A DNA stretch of 64,000 nucleotides. Origin: Petunia secreta. Taxonomy: Eukaryota; Streptophyta; Magnoliopsida; Solanales; Solanaceae. Each line of letters starts with the position of its first letter. Position 1 is the first letter of the stretch. The notes under the pieces are model-generated. The model worked only from the letters and a program-made list of their open reading frames with translations. It did not search any database and was not told where the DNA came from. Shown here piece by piece: positions 11,351 through 22,796 of this stretch. A program made the position numbers and the translations under genes. The stretch is from positions 40,190,001 through 40,254,000 of the forward strand of contig JARKIP010000035.1 in NCBI GenBank assembly GCA_029990175.1, in the 5' to 3' direction.

Positions 11351-12622
11351 GGCTTGGTGCCTACTGCCCTATAAGGGAAACCTATAGTAAAAAGGGCAGA
11401 ATCAGCAGAAAGGAAACCTCGGGCAATCCCCAAGGAGATTGGCTTGTAAGGAACAATTCACTGTGCCTCTTGCACACCCACTTATTGTCTGGCTCGGCAG
11501 CAATGCTCATCCATGTCCTCCTAGGCCGGGTTCGAGCCTAATCATCGCCTGAACCCAACCAACTAGATTAGCCGGGGGGTTGACTGGAACTTTGTTTGCT
11601 GCAAAATTCGAAGAATGAAATGAATGTTAAGCCCGTGGTCAAAGTTGAAAAATAAATGAATTGTGTGAAGGATCACTTATGCTTATCGTTCCACACTTCG
11701 GGGAACCTAGGCTCCGCGGAGACTAGTTTGTTTGGAAGAGAATGTAGTGGTGGAACCAGCCTCGGTCGCCTGTATTTTCAGTCTTTGTGAGCAAGGAATA
11801 CTTGCCACGAGGATTCAAAACCACGACCCCATCTTTGTGGAAGGAAGGGTAGAAAAGAGAGATTAAATGCTGAAAAGTGAAAGACACCTTAGCCTTTTGA
11901 CTTAACCACTCCAAACATTGAATAACCCTCCAAAGCCCCGGGCCAAGCTGGGCTAAGCAGAGGTTGTACATTTGACAGAACGTATCGATTATCCTATGAA
12001 CGGGGAGAGAAAACCCAAGTGTAAAAGGGTAAATGTAAATGAAGGAGAGGCACTTTACATGATCTGAAGCGCTATTCGTTCAGTCGGGCACATGGATTTG
12101 GATCTCGGGGCCCCTATTGAAATCTCTCCAAACCAAGCTCACATGGGCTTGAGTAATTAGGGTCGGCGTCGTTTGCACTGGAACATTTTTGTTTTTCTCC
12201 TATTGAGCATTCGATTGGTCTTGAGATTTGAAATCTTTCTCTATGTCAAAGTTCGAAAGTATGATCTGATAGGATTCGAGCTCCTTCTCAATAGAGATCT
12301 TCTTGGCCTTCGAGGACTCTGCCTAGGTTCCTCCAACTACACCAACTTCATCCCCTATGCCGCTCATTTCATCAGCCACATCGGGGTCGTCTTCGTCATC
12401 ATCCACTTCATTGGATTTACGGCGACAAGTGGTGGCTTTGCGTCACCTAGTATTCAGGCCACCTGCTTCAGACGTCGCCTCATTTTCGTCATCTGGCTGA
12501 GGTATGATATTTAGTGGCTCAACAACATTGTCCAATTCGCAGCCGACAATCACTGTGGTGGTGTTAGGAACCCTTTCCTCATAAGGATCTGAAGAGTTCT
12601 GAGCAGAATTTTTTGCAGACAT
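10643..12622 (-). pseudogene. N-terminal and central part of the T1 antisense ORF (gypsy-type plant transposase-like domain)
   Basis: On the minus strand the likely start is the ATG at 12622-12620. An acidic Ser/Asp/Glu-rich N-terminus is followed, at about 12040-11720, by a domain with VHRIIDTF, QLGPGLWRVIQCLEWL, FHKDGVVVLNPRGKYSLL and GWFHHY. This pattern (a proline/tryptophan centre, then a Y/F-rich strand and GW) fits the putative gypsy-type transposon domain family found in plant accessory ORFs (Pfam Transposase_28-like). A Lys-run encoded by the CTT repeat at 11277-11349 and a basic/Ser-rich stretch follow, then further sequence up to element A. Stops near 12440, 12335, 12195 and 12077 and shifts break it. 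Biological role is not established for the family. Confidence 0.6.
11277..11349. repeat. (CTC)n-(CTT)n microsatellite
   Basis: About eight CTC/TCC units pass into some seventeen CTT units. On the minus strand it encodes long Lys and Glu runs inside the antisense ORF, probably by expansion of an originally short charged segment. Confidence 0.95.
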
Positions 12623-12764
12623 TTTTACTAGAAAGATGGTTTTGAATCTTTGGTCTTGAAAGAAAATTTGAAGGAAAACAGATGGGAATTTTTTGTTTGT
12701 TTGCTTTGAAAACTTCACTATTGCTCAAGAATATGCAAGTGGAGGAGAAGATAATCAAGTTGGG

Positions 12765-12772
12765 TATTTATA
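12765..12772 (-). promoter_or_regulatory. Antisense TATA box upstream of the T1 antisense ORF
   Basis: The minus strand reads TATAAATA here, about 143 bases upstream of the ATG at 12622. It could drive the antisense ORF independently of the LTR. This is inferred from position and motif only. Confidence 0.5.
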
Positions 12773-12949
12773 AGAGGAGAAGTCGTCATTGCATTTACAT
12801 TGGAAAGGAGTATGAAATGGCATGATCGTTCAACGGTCACCATGTGTAACAGACGGAAAGTTGAAGTGATGGCTACCTTTTCAAATTGCTAAGAGCACGT
12901 GTTACCACATCGATCTCCCATCTAATCTCATTCAACTCGTCAAAAACTC

Positions 12950-13563
12950 TGTCATTTGCCCGAGGAGTAGGGGGACTATATGTATTGGGTAAAAAATGGC
13001 TTGCATATGCACCTCGAGCGCATGGTTCGGGACATATCATACAAAGATTCGTAGGGTTGGACACGAGGTAGACAGTGTGAACTCCGAGACGAAGCATCGA
13101 GTTAGAATCTTTGGCAAGCCTCATGGACGAGGTGCCTCGGTGATTAGCAGATTCATACTCCCGAGGTAAGAAATGTAAACCTCAGGGAATCAGTTACAGT
13201 TCCAGCGAAAGAGTCGCCCCACAACTTGCGGACATTTATTCAATATTAAGTGGCAAAGTATGTGGAAACCCACGATCTGAATGTCGGAAAACGGCAAGCT
13301 AGTGGCCATAATTATCCTCATGTTAGTGAGCTATAAATGACATTTTATTTTATTTTGTGAAAGGATTGAAAAATACTTATAGAAACTCTATCCAATTTTA
13401 ATCTTGCAATATTTATAATTGGAATCACATTTTTGTTATTACCATTCAATTGGCTTCACTGGTTTATCAGTTTTTTTTACCAACTTTGATACAACATATT
13501 GTTTGTAAATCTCTTACAAATTCGATTGGTTATCCTAATCTGATTTAGGCCAATACAACTACG
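12950..13563 (+). repeat. 3' LTR of T1 (Tat type, approximate ends)
   Basis: From GGGGGACTATATGTATTGGG (12971) to GATTTAGGCCAATAC (13563) it is similar to 20871-21380, the LTR remnant of T2: shared pieces include TATTGGGTAAAAA, TTACAAATTC and TTAGG(C/T)CAA. The left end is set at TGTCATTTGCC, a plausible LTR start, but no clear polypurine tract precedes it. No target duplication can be tested because the 5' end of T1 is outside the window. Confidence 0.55.
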
Positions 13564-14143
13564 CCACGTGCCCTATTAAGCATTTAATGGTTGAAATGGC
13601 TTTTTCCAATATATGATTAAATGACAACACAATTCTTGTTAGAAAAATTAATTAAAAAATTTATTTGATATGAACCTGATTGTATGAAAAAATTGGAGTT
13701 TCGCTCATGTGCAAAAACATTACTTGAAAATGGTTCCTGCATGAATAGTAGAAACTAAGCTATGATTTATATGTTTGATAAAATATTTGTATAAATGAAG
13801 AATTGCATTAGAAATAACGCCAGCATTTGAGTAAAGTTAGGAGATTCCAAAAGAGCAAACTCTGCTTGCTGGGATATGCTTGCACAAACCATATTTTCAG
13901 AAACTATTTTTTTGGTGACGGATCCTACGAATAATTAAAAAAATAGTGTAATTGATCTATATGAAGTATCTCAATCATAATTAAAAAGTAGTATATGAAA
14001 TACCTGATTGAGACAATTCACATCATCAAATTGAGCTCTATCATTGAGTGTCGATCCATTTTGGTTGACATAATTCACCTTCTTTCCTTGAGTTTTCTTG
14101 CGCCACCTCAAGCGAACTTTTAATCCTCTTTTTTATATGACGA
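13564..14143. other. AT-rich stretch between T1 and E, with an exon-like fragment
   Basis: About 580 bp without LTR or retroelement coding similarity. The left 350 bp show nothing recognisable. The right part carries the minus-strand exon-like fragment listed separately. It could be remnant intergenic DNA or an old DNA-transposon piece. Confidence 0.4.
13925..14138 (-). pseudogene. Exon-like fragment with a candidate intron, unknown origin
   Basis: On the minus strand about 40 codons stay open from the E border (RLRWRKKTQGKKVNYVNQNG, then STLNDRAQFDDVNCLNQ). They end at a consensus donor (CAG/GTATTT near 14013). About 85 bases further a TTCGTAG/GATCC acceptor-like site occurs near 13930. The basic start is reminiscent of plant En/Spm-type transposase fragments, but I cannot assign it. 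Insertion of E removed the upstream part. Confidence 0.3.
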
Positions 14144-14837
14144 TGATGCAGCCTGTGTCTATGCTGATCAAGCCGTGTTGATGCCATCAAGATCGGTCAC
14201 ACAAAGCCATCCAATACATTGCATGATATGCCTGTTCATCTAGCGTGAACAGGAGGAAGCATCAACTCGGAGAGTGAGTGACTGGATGCCAGGCTTGAAA
14301 GCTGCATAACCAAGCTCGAGCCTGAGGCAGACCATGTTCGAACCTTACAGAACGGCACCGAGCAGTGAAGCGCCCGAGGCAAAAGAGGGCCCGAGCCACT
14401 AACTAGTTCAGCCCTACGTGGCTTTGTGTGAGAGGCCGACTATAGATGTATTTACTATTTTATCCTTGGAGTTTTCTATATAATCCCCTTACTATTTCAT
14501 TTGCTAGTTAGTTGTTGATGAATATTGAGTTTAGCCGAGTGCTATTTGTCTCCGTTATGAGCACCCCCATCATGGGAACCCTTGTTATGGAACTTGTGTA
14601 TTTTGGTGGAATCCAATTCAACATTTTCTTCTTTGATCATTCGGTTTGCAAGAAACAATATTTTCTTGAGGATCATTGCTTAGTATAGGTGCCTATTAAC
14701 AATCTAACCAAAAGATTCTAAGACTAGTTTCTTGGTTTTGTTCAGTTGAGTTGAACTTGTGTCTTGCTTTTATCTTTATTTTCCCGTTGTAATCTTCCGC
14801 GTGCGTGTTTGCTGCCTTGCCTCATTTGGCTTGAGTA
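14144..14837 (+). repeat. 5' LTR of element E
   Basis: It runs from TGATGCAGCCTGTG to GGCTTGAGTA, just before a TCTTGTTATCAGAGC primer site. A TATA-like TCTATATAATCC lies near 14475. It aligns with the start and end of the shorter 3' LTR at 20653-20870. Confidence 0.8.
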
Positions 14838-14840
14838 TCT

Positions 14841-14852
14841 TGTTATCAGAGC
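14841..14852 (+). promoter_or_regulatory. Primer-binding site of E (one mismatch)
   Basis: TGTTATCAGAGC differs from TGGTATCAGAGC at one base and sits three bases after the LTR end. Confidence 0.75.
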
Positions 14853-16005
14853 ACGGTTTAGGTCTTCTTCTTACATACCCAATCATGTTCTATGTTATCT
14901 CGTGCGTTTGTCATTTCTGTTTCAGTTTCATTTCTTGTTGTGTTGTTGTTTTTATTATTATAAAAAAAAAGTAGAAAAGAAAAATTCAAAATTTTTTTTG
15001 GTTGTTGGATGTTTGGACTTAGCAACCACAGATTCATTGTTATCGTTCAATGAAGATTCTGAAAACCACTCGTCGTACATCATTTGATGTCAAGGGTTTT
15101 GACGTGGTTTTGAACTGACAGTCGCCTGAGTTCTATCTTTGAAGACCCCAGTTGAAGTTTGGTTGTTTGAGTTATTTTTGGTTGATTTTTGGTCATGTAT
15201 TTGCTTGAAAAACTTTGAAGCTTCGTTGTGAAACACCATCTGTACGCCAGAAAATTGTTAAACTTTTAATAGTGTATGGACGCACGAAGCTGTTCGTAGC
15301 TTTGCTTGAATCTCAAGTCACTCAGTTTGTGCTTAATACCCAACGGAAGAATGACCTTGAATCATACCCTATTGCTGGACTATGAACAAGCTTAAGTTAT
15401 CCGTACATCGAAAAAGGAAGGTTCATTGTTCCATTGAAGAAGAAAGAGTTTAGCGACGTTGCTAAAACCCAAGGTGGAAGTTTGAAAGAGGAAAGTGGAT
15501 AAGGATAAACCCTAGTTCCGTACAAGTGGATAAGGAGTGACCACTTCCATTTCCATATAGGAGTGGAGTGTCCGAGGTTTCCAAAATAGAAAGAAAGGGT
15601 AGATTTTCTTTCTTTGTGTCCGTTAAATCTTGTTAGTAGATCTATTGAGTAAATTCTCCTACTCCAGATTCTACTAATCTATCTCTTTGAGCTTTTAGGA
15701 ACTCGTACGTGAAGGTTTGAAGTTAAAAATTTTGTAGTTAAATTCTTGACCTCCCGTGCGCAATTAAATAGTGTCTGTTCCATCAAGTCAAACATTAATT
15801 CACTCTTCCCAAAGAGGACAGTGAATCTTGTCGAACTCAGAGGATCTCGAGGAAACTGATCAATCCAATGAAGCCATTGAGACAAGTTCTTGAGTGATTG
15901 AACCTACAAATTGAGTGGACCCTAGCTCCACCCAAACAAAGTAAGGGACTGTGTGAGGTGATTTCTAACTTAACAGTTTCTTTAGTCTTTGATTTGTGCA
16001 GGTGA
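14853..16005 (+). other. Leader of element E
   Basis: AT-rich, about 1.15 kb, parallel to the leader of C: a poly-A rich run near 14960-15000, ACGCCAGAAAATTGTT near 15243 (ACGCCGGAAAATTGTT in C) and GTGGATAAGG near 15495. It ends GATTTGTGCAG before GTGAATG, a 3'-splice-site-like sequence at the gag start. Confidence 0.65.
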
Positions 16006-19000
16006 ATGTCAGGAAGCAAAGAGAAGGGAAACCCTAGGTATCGTTGGCTGATCTCATGGCTGCGGTAGAAGGCATCAGTACCGAACTGAGAGGAGTGGGT
16101 GTTCAAGTCGCCAATCTCAAACACGAACGAGCCTCCTAGGCCTTACCAAGGTCCAGGGCTAGAACAAGAAATTCTACTCCTATGCGACCGACACAATTTG
16201 CTGAGTTGGCCCAACGCCAACAATTGAGAGCTGAAGCTGCTCGCAATGAGCAAAACTTGGGCATTTTTGAGGCGGATTTACCACCACTTCAAAGACCCCA
16301 AATGAATTTAGCTGCCGTTACTGAAGAGGGTGATGTTCGAGATGAATAATATGCTAAAGCTGATTATGAGCCACCGTTCTATCCACGAGGTCCGGCACAA
16401 AGTGGCCGTGGGAATACTCAAGGTTGAGGACAGGGAGTTTTTGTTGATGGACATCTTGAACGCGAGGCTGATGATTATTATGATGATTATCCGGAGTAAG
16501 CCCGAGGTAGTAGATACTCAAACCTGAATAATGTCAAGATCAGTATTCCACCATTCAGGAGAACTAGTGATCCGGACCAATATCTTATTTGGAAGGTTCG
16601 TTTGGAATGAATATTTGAGACACATGAGATGACCGATGAAAGAAAAGCTGTCTATGCTACTGCTTTGTTCGAGGCATATGCTTCTACTTGGTAGGAGTCT
16701 GAAAAGAGAATGAGGAGAAGACATGCTTTACCTAAGCACCTTACTTGGGTACAACTGAAAAGAGTGATGGATGCTTAGTATGTGACGGCTAAGCATCGTC
16801 AAGAGCAACTTCAGAGGCTCTATGACTTGAAACAAGGGTCTAAACCGATCGAGGAGTACTTTGACGAGTTTGAAAAAATTCGTTTGGCTATTGATATGGG
16901 AGAAGACGACGAGCAAGCCATAAATCGGTTCAAAAATGGGCTGAATCGAGTGATATCATCTCAATTGAGACTGCATGTGTTCCATACTTTGGATGAAGCT
17001 TTCCACATAGCGATCGATACTGTAAAATAGGTGAAGGACGATAGAGAAAATTGGTATCGAGGGAGTATTACCACTACTCCTTTGAACCGGGGCAAGGAAT
17101 GGAAGAGTCAATCCTACCAACGCCAACATCAGCCGAGAATAGAAGAGACCATTTGAGGAGGGCATGGCCAATAATAACTCTAAGGAGTTGGGAGGTAAAA
17201 CTCAACTTAATACTCCTAGTGCTTTATCGATTCAATGTCATAAATGAAGGAGTTATGGTCATATGGCAAAAGAGTGTTCGACTCCTAAAGTTATCATATT
17301 GCTCGAAGATGGAATCGTCCATGAGCAAGCGAGTGACTCCGAGGAGGAAAACATAGAAGGGACTGACCGAACTGATCTTGATGAAGACGGTCACGAGGCT
17401 ACCGAAACTAATTGTCCGAAAGTATTTATTGTGGTTCGTAGAAACTTGAGCACTATGAACATGGAAGATGTTCAAAGGGAAATCTCTTCCATGCGAGGTG
17501 TCGAGTGAGGGAAAAGGTGTGTTTGATGATTTTTGATTAGGGCAGTTGTTGTAATATGGTGAGCCAAACTTTAGTTTCCCAAATGGGACTGCCTACAGTA
17601 AAACATCCCTGTCCCTATCGACTACAATGGTTGAATGAATGTGGAGAATTTAGGGTAGCTAAGCAAGTGTGGATCAAATCAGAGTGGAAATAATCAAGAT
17701 GAGTTGATGTTTGCTGTGGTCCCAATGCAAGCTTGTTATTTGCTACTTGAGAGAACGTGGCAATATGATAGGTTCGTTGTCCATAATGGACGAGCCAACA
17801 CTTACACTGCCAAGCTCAAAGGTAAGAGTTTCATACTCAAGCCTTTGTCTCCAAAACAGGTCAATGAGGACTATAAATGAATGAGGGAGCTAAAAGAGGC
17901 GGCCAAAGCTAAGTCTCTCGTAGGAACACGAATTGTGGCTGATGATAATGATGAAACAACGTCCGTATCAGGTAATATTTGTGCAATTATGCAACTGGGT
18001 GAGTGCTTACGAGGCATAGACAAAAGCAAGCTGATGATTTGCCTCATGCACTAGGGTATCGATCTCGAATGATGATTTCACTAACAATAATCCTTTGCCT
18101 AGTGTTATTTAAAATGTTTTGCAGGACTTCAGAGATATGCACCCTGAATAAATGCCAGTGGATTGCCTCCGTTAGGAAGGATTGAGCACCAAATTGACTT
18201 CATCCCGGGGTCACAAATCCCGAACAAGCCAGCCTACTGATGTAATCCCGAGGACACCAAAGTGCTCTAACGACAGGTGGATGCATTGTTGAACAAAGGG
18301 CTGGTTCGAGAGAGCTTGAGTTTGTACTTGTGCCAAAGAAAGATGGAACAAAGCAAATATGTGTTGATTGCCGAGCAGTCAATAAGATAACGGTAAAGTA
18401 TCATCATCATATTCCTCAATTATATGACATGCTTGATGAATTGAGTGGTTCATGTTTCTTTTCAAAGATTTATCTTAGGTCCCGTTACCACCAAATCCGA
18501 ATGAAATCGGGTAATGAGTGGAAAACTACATTCAAGATGGTCTATATGAATGGTTAGTGATGCGTTCGGCCTCTCTAACACACCGAGCACATCTATTAGA
18601 TTGATGAACCATGTGCTTAAATTGTTTATAAATAAGTTTGTTGTTGTGTACTTCGATGACATACTTGTTTATAGTGAATCTTTGGATGAACATATAGAAC
18701 TTCTGAGAAATGAGAAGCTTTATGCTAATTTTAAAAAGTGTGCCTTTTGTGTTGAACGTGCTATCTTCCTTTGTTTTATTGTGAGTGCTAATGGTGTTGA
18801 AGCCGATGACTCAAAATCTGAAGCTATCAAAGATTGGCTGACCCCTACTTCGGAGTCTCAAGTTCGAAGTTTTCATGGGTTAGCTAGCTTTTATAGGAGG
18901 TTTGCCATGACTTAGCACCGTGGCAGCTCTTTTAACGGAGCTGGTCAAAAAGGACAAACTGTTTGCGTGGGGAGAGTCCTAAGAGAGGGTCTTCCAAGAG

Positions 19001-20652
19001 TTGAAGCGGAGGCTTAGTTCTGCCCCATTGTTGCAATTTCCTGACTTTAGCAAAGTGTTCAAAGTCGATTGCGATGCGTCCAGAGTTGGGATCGGAGGAG
19101 TGCTTATGCAAGAAGGAAAGCCGATCGCTTAATGTAGCGAAAAGCTTAAGGGTGCAACCTTGAACTAGTCTACGTATGACAAGGAATTGTATGTCCTCGT
19201 GAGAGCACTTGCCCATTGGCAACATCATATGTGGCCGAGAGAGTTTGTGATTAAAAGTGATCATGAATATTTTTAAAACATCTCCGAGGTCAAGAGAAGT
19301 TGAATCAGCGGCATGCCAAGTGGGTGGAATTCATTGAGAGCTTTCCCTATATAATCCATTACAAGAAGAGAAAACAATGTTGTGGCTGATGAGCTGTGAA
19401 ATTTGCCTTAGCGACCACTCTAGCTTTGAGGCTGATCGGTTTTGAGAGCATCAAGCTGATGTACGAGCATGACCATAAGCTTAAGATCATCCGTGACGCT
19501 ATAGTGAGTGGCTGGAGGGTGGAAAATTATCAGTGGCAAACGGCTATCTCTTGGGGAGAGTTTGTGTGCCTGTGTCATCTTGGAGAGAGCTGTTGGTTCG
19601 AGAAGCTCACTCCGGCGTATTATTTGGTCACTTCGGAGTGGACAAAACTCTTTGTATCTTGACCGAGCAGTTCCACTGGTAGAATATGCGATGAGATGTG
19701 GAGAAGCTCTAAAATGCTAGTTTAGATTGCAAGAGAGCTAAGTCGAGGTCTAATCCTCATGGTTTTTACACTCCATTACCTGTTCTAAATAGCCCTTGGT
19801 TTGATATATTCATAGATTTTGTGATGGGGTTACCAAGGTCGAGGGTTGGGCATGATAGTATCTTTGTCGTGGTCGACCATTTTTCTAAAATGGCTCACTT
19901 TATCCCGTGCAAGAAATGTGATGATGCACACCATGTTTCTAATTTATTTATTTCTCATGCATTAAACTGCATGGTGTGCCTCGTACTATTGTGAGCGACC
20001 CGGACTCTAAGTTCCTGAGTCATTTTTGGAAATTCTTGGGGGATGCCCTTGGCACCAAATTACTATTCTCGATGTCTTACCATCCTCAGACTGATGGACA
20101 GACTGAGGTAGTCAACCGAACCTTGGAAGCTCTACTTCTAGTGGTGACCAAAGGTAAGGCCAAAAATTGGGCTGATCGTTTGCCCGTGATGGAATTTTCA
20201 TAAAACTGTACTGTGCATTGAATGATTGGAATGACTCCATTTTAGTGTGTGTATGATTTTAACCATTCAATCCCACTTGGTTTAACTATGTTGTCTCGAG
20301 ATGCTGTATAGATTTTGAAGGTACATGCCGAGCTACTACTTTGCTTGAGCTCCATGCTAAAGTGAGGAAAACTCATGAGGAAGCTTATGGCAAGGTGGAA
20401 CCGAAACAAAACAAGGAGCGTAAGAAGTTTGAGTTAAAGAAGGGAGGTAGGGTTTGGGTTCATTTTTGAAAGGAAAGGTTCCCCAACCAAAGGAAAGAGA
20501 AGTTGGCTCCGCAAGGGGAAAGACCTCCAAGGTGAGTACAATGTGTCCAATACCTTTAGTGTTGCCGACTTGACTCTCTGTGTCGCAGGGCGAGCACCAA
20601 AGGACGAAGAAGATGCAATTTTGGGGATGAAATCTTCTCGAGAAGAGGAGGA
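16006..20652 (+). pseudogene. gag-pol remains of element E
   Basis: Colinear with C over its whole length. Recognisable parts: gag core (about 16550-17030), a damaged CCHC region (near 17235, one Cys codon changed to a stop), protease remnant near 17530 (the DSG region reads with a stop), RT (VPKKDG at 18330, YFDDILVYS at 18648), RNase H (about 19060-19390) and integrase (HPQTDGQTEVVNR near 20085). Stops and frame breaks occur every 50-150 codons, plus small deletions such as near 18320 in RT and 20535 in the integrase tail. Not functional. Confidence 0.85.
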
Positions 20653-20870
20653 TGATACAACCGGTGTCCGTGCTGATAATGCTATGTTCGTGCCATCGAG
20701 ATCGGTCACACAAAGCCAAGCCAAGCCAAGACACTGCACGATGTGCATCTTCATGCTAGTTCCTTGGTTTTGTTCGGTTGAGTTAAATTTGTGTCTAGCT
20801 TTTATCTTTACTTTCCCATTGTAATCTTCCGCGTATGTTTTTGTTGCTTTACCTCATTTTTCTTGCACCA
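20653..20870 (+). repeat. 3' LTR of element E with large internal deletion
   Basis: Only 218 bp remain of about 700. The first 105 bp match the start of the 5' LTR and the last 110 bp match its end. The junction lies at CTAGTT, and CTAG occurs at both deletion ends in the 5' LTR, which suggests deletion between short direct repeats. A decayed polypurine tract (GAAGAGGAGGA) precedes it at 20642-20652. Confidence 0.75.
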
Positions 20871-21380
20871 GACATATTGGGTAAAAATTGGCTCGCTTAG
20901 GTGGCATCTCGAGTATACGGTTGAAACTAAGCTCGTGGGCTCGAGAGACGAGTTCCTCGACTCTCGAGGCAAGTCACCGAGGTTAAGTGTCAAGGCAAGC
21001 CTTGAGGAGATTCGTCTTCGAGCATCAGAAGGATAACCCTCCCGAGGCAAGAGACTTAGAGCTCGCGGAAGCAGTTACATTTCGGAAGAAAAGAAGTTTT
21101 GTAACGTTTAACCATTAACTCAGCATTCAATGGAGATGTGACTGTTACGGCTTAGTTAATGCATTAATTACCTTTACATTCAATTGTCTGTAAATAGCCT
21201 TGTAATTATCTTGTAAGATCATCCATAAAACAAATAATACTGCTTTACTTGTTCACTGTTCTTACATTTTTCATTTTATCAGCTATTACTCAGAATTATT
21301 TCGCAACCATGATATGACAAATTGCTTGTTAACCACGTTACAAATTCAATTTATTGTCCTAATCCGAGTTAGGTCAACAT
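20871..21380 (+). repeat. 5' LTR remnant of T2
   Basis: It is similar to the T1 3' LTR from TATTGGGTAAAAATTGGCT to the end GAGTTAGGTCAACAT. The left part of the LTR is missing: sequence left of E does not resemble it. It is rich in CTCGAG, CCGAGG and similar words. Confidence 0.7.
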
Positions 21381-21383
21381 AAA

Positions 21384-21396
21384 TTGGTGTCGTCTG
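21384..21396 (+). promoter_or_regulatory. Primer-binding site of T2 (Tat type)
   Basis: TTGGTGTCGTCTG follows the LTR end within a few bases and resembles the TTGGCGCCGTCTG type seen in Tat-lineage elements. Confidence 0.65.
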
Positions 21397-21468
21397 TTAG
21401 GACTAAACAGTAGCATTTGTTCCAAAGTTGCTCATCGCAGTTACTTGTGTTTGCTTCGCTAGTTCTCA

Positions 21469-22635
21469 ATGATGGCTGACAACACTAACAACACAGTCGA
21501 GCAGGTTACAGATAAAATACAAGTTCCATAAACACAACCAGGCAATGGAGCTCCAAATCCACCAATTGGTAACACTCCACCAGTTGGCATAACCCCACCA
21601 ATTGCACTGGGGGTAGGAACGCCACTTCCACCAACTGATCCCTCTTCATCTAAGTCAAACGACCATTCCAACAATATTTCATAAATACTTTGCAACAGCT
21701 CTAGGGGCAGTTTGCTGTGCAGGCAGGCTTCAACGTTTAATTTCAAAGTTCGTTGCAAGCTCTCTCTGGGAATGCGATAAACAATACAAAACCCACCAGT
21801 ACTGCACCCGCGGTTCCTAATGGAAGCATCTCGAGGCTTGGGGACTGCCCCAACTAGCACCCAACCTTTTGGGACTGCCCCTATGGTGGCAGAAACTAGC
21901 GTCTCGCTAGACCATGAAAAGTGGAAGACAGATTTTGAAGCCCAATTTGAGAAACGACTCGAAAAGATTCTCGGGGTTAGGAAGACCCAACAAGTATTGG
22001 ACATTGAAAAGTGCAAGTAGCAAGTTTTCAAGCCCGAGACTGCACCTGCCCCCACCCCTTAGCGCTTCAAGTTGCAAATCTTGAAGAAGTATGATGGTAC
22101 GAATGATCCAGTCGACCATGTAATTGAGTACATGGATATGGTCAAGAGCAATGACTTGACCCCAGTGGAAAAAGAGTCCATATTCCTTAAAATGTTTGGG
22201 GACACCCTCGAAAAAGTGGCATTACGTGGGTATATGCACCTACCTTCCGAATCAATTTCAAGCTTCGAAGAGTTAGCCGACTTATTTATCAAGGCTCATA
22301 CTGGAGCTCAGAAGATCCTCAAGCGAAGGGAGGATATCTTCGAGGTTAAGTAATGGTACCTTGAGCCTATTAAATATTTCCTGGAGAGCTTTCAGGCTGA
22401 AAGGATGGATTTGCCAATGATGGAGGATAACTTGGCAGTTATGGCGTTCGAAAAAACTATAAATTTCAGCAATACCGAGGCTGATGCCGAATTGAAAAGA
22501 GAGCTTCAACAGTGGCAGGCACGAACTTGGGATGAGTTGCATGATAGGGTGTCTGCTAAGATTAGGCTCGAGGAGGCAGAATGAAAGGCGACATGTCGGC
22601 ACAATGCCTATAAAAATCGCTCCGATTCTTCCTGA
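21469..22635 (+). pseudogene. gag of T2 (Tat type), decayed
   Basis: It starts MMADNTNNTVEQ and has a Pro-rich N-terminus. The gag core follows at about 22060-22580 (YDGTNDPVDHVIEYMDMV, FLKMFGDTLEKVALRGY, WYLEPIKYFLESF). Stops occur at several points, for example near 21530, 21683, 22018, 22061 and 22352. The DP.(D/E)H core is typical for Tat gag. Confidence 0.7.
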
Positions 22636-22796
22636 TGCGCGGACACGCTGCGAGGAAACTCAAAGGGTCATTATGACCCTTACAACTCACAAAAACAGTA
22701 TGTGAGTTAGCGACTCGGGGAACAACATTTAAGTCAAAGGCTTGGAGGGAAAGTTAGAATGATACTAACCAATAGAATTCATTTGGACCGTTTTTA

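Larger units (their letters stand above)
1..13563 (+). mobile_element. T1: 3' half of a Tat-lineage Ty3/gypsy element, split by element A
   Basis: The element enters from the left edge, so its 5' LTR, gag, protease and RT are outside the window. Present in order are an RNase H domain, an integrase, an untranslated stretch, an accessory ORF on the opposite strand (2457-12622) and a 3' LTR ending near 13563. Tat-lineage elements (Ogre, Retand) are known to carry extra ORFs, some antisense downstream of pol, and this layout matches. Element A with its AATCC target duplication (3104-10642) interrupts the antisense ORF. All coding parts contain stops or shifts, so this is an old copy. Confidence 0.8.
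14144..20870 (+). mobile_element. E: decayed CRM/Reina-like gypsy element related to C
   Basis: Both ends are recognisable: TGATGCAGCC at 14144 (as in C) and CTTGCACCA at 20870 (as in C). Inside are primer site, leader, gag-pol remains, polypurine tract and a shortened 3' LTR. The flanking pentamers, GACGA and GACAT, agree at three of five positions only, so the duplication has mutated or one flank was rearranged. Dozens of stops, many of the kind produced by C-to-T change at CG, CAA or TGG codons, mark it as the oldest member of its group here. Confidence 0.85.

Noticed and set aside
14139..20875. A clean target duplication for E (GACGA / GACAT)
   Set aside because: Only three of five bases agree and the left flank does not resemble the T2 LTR expected there, so I do not claim it.
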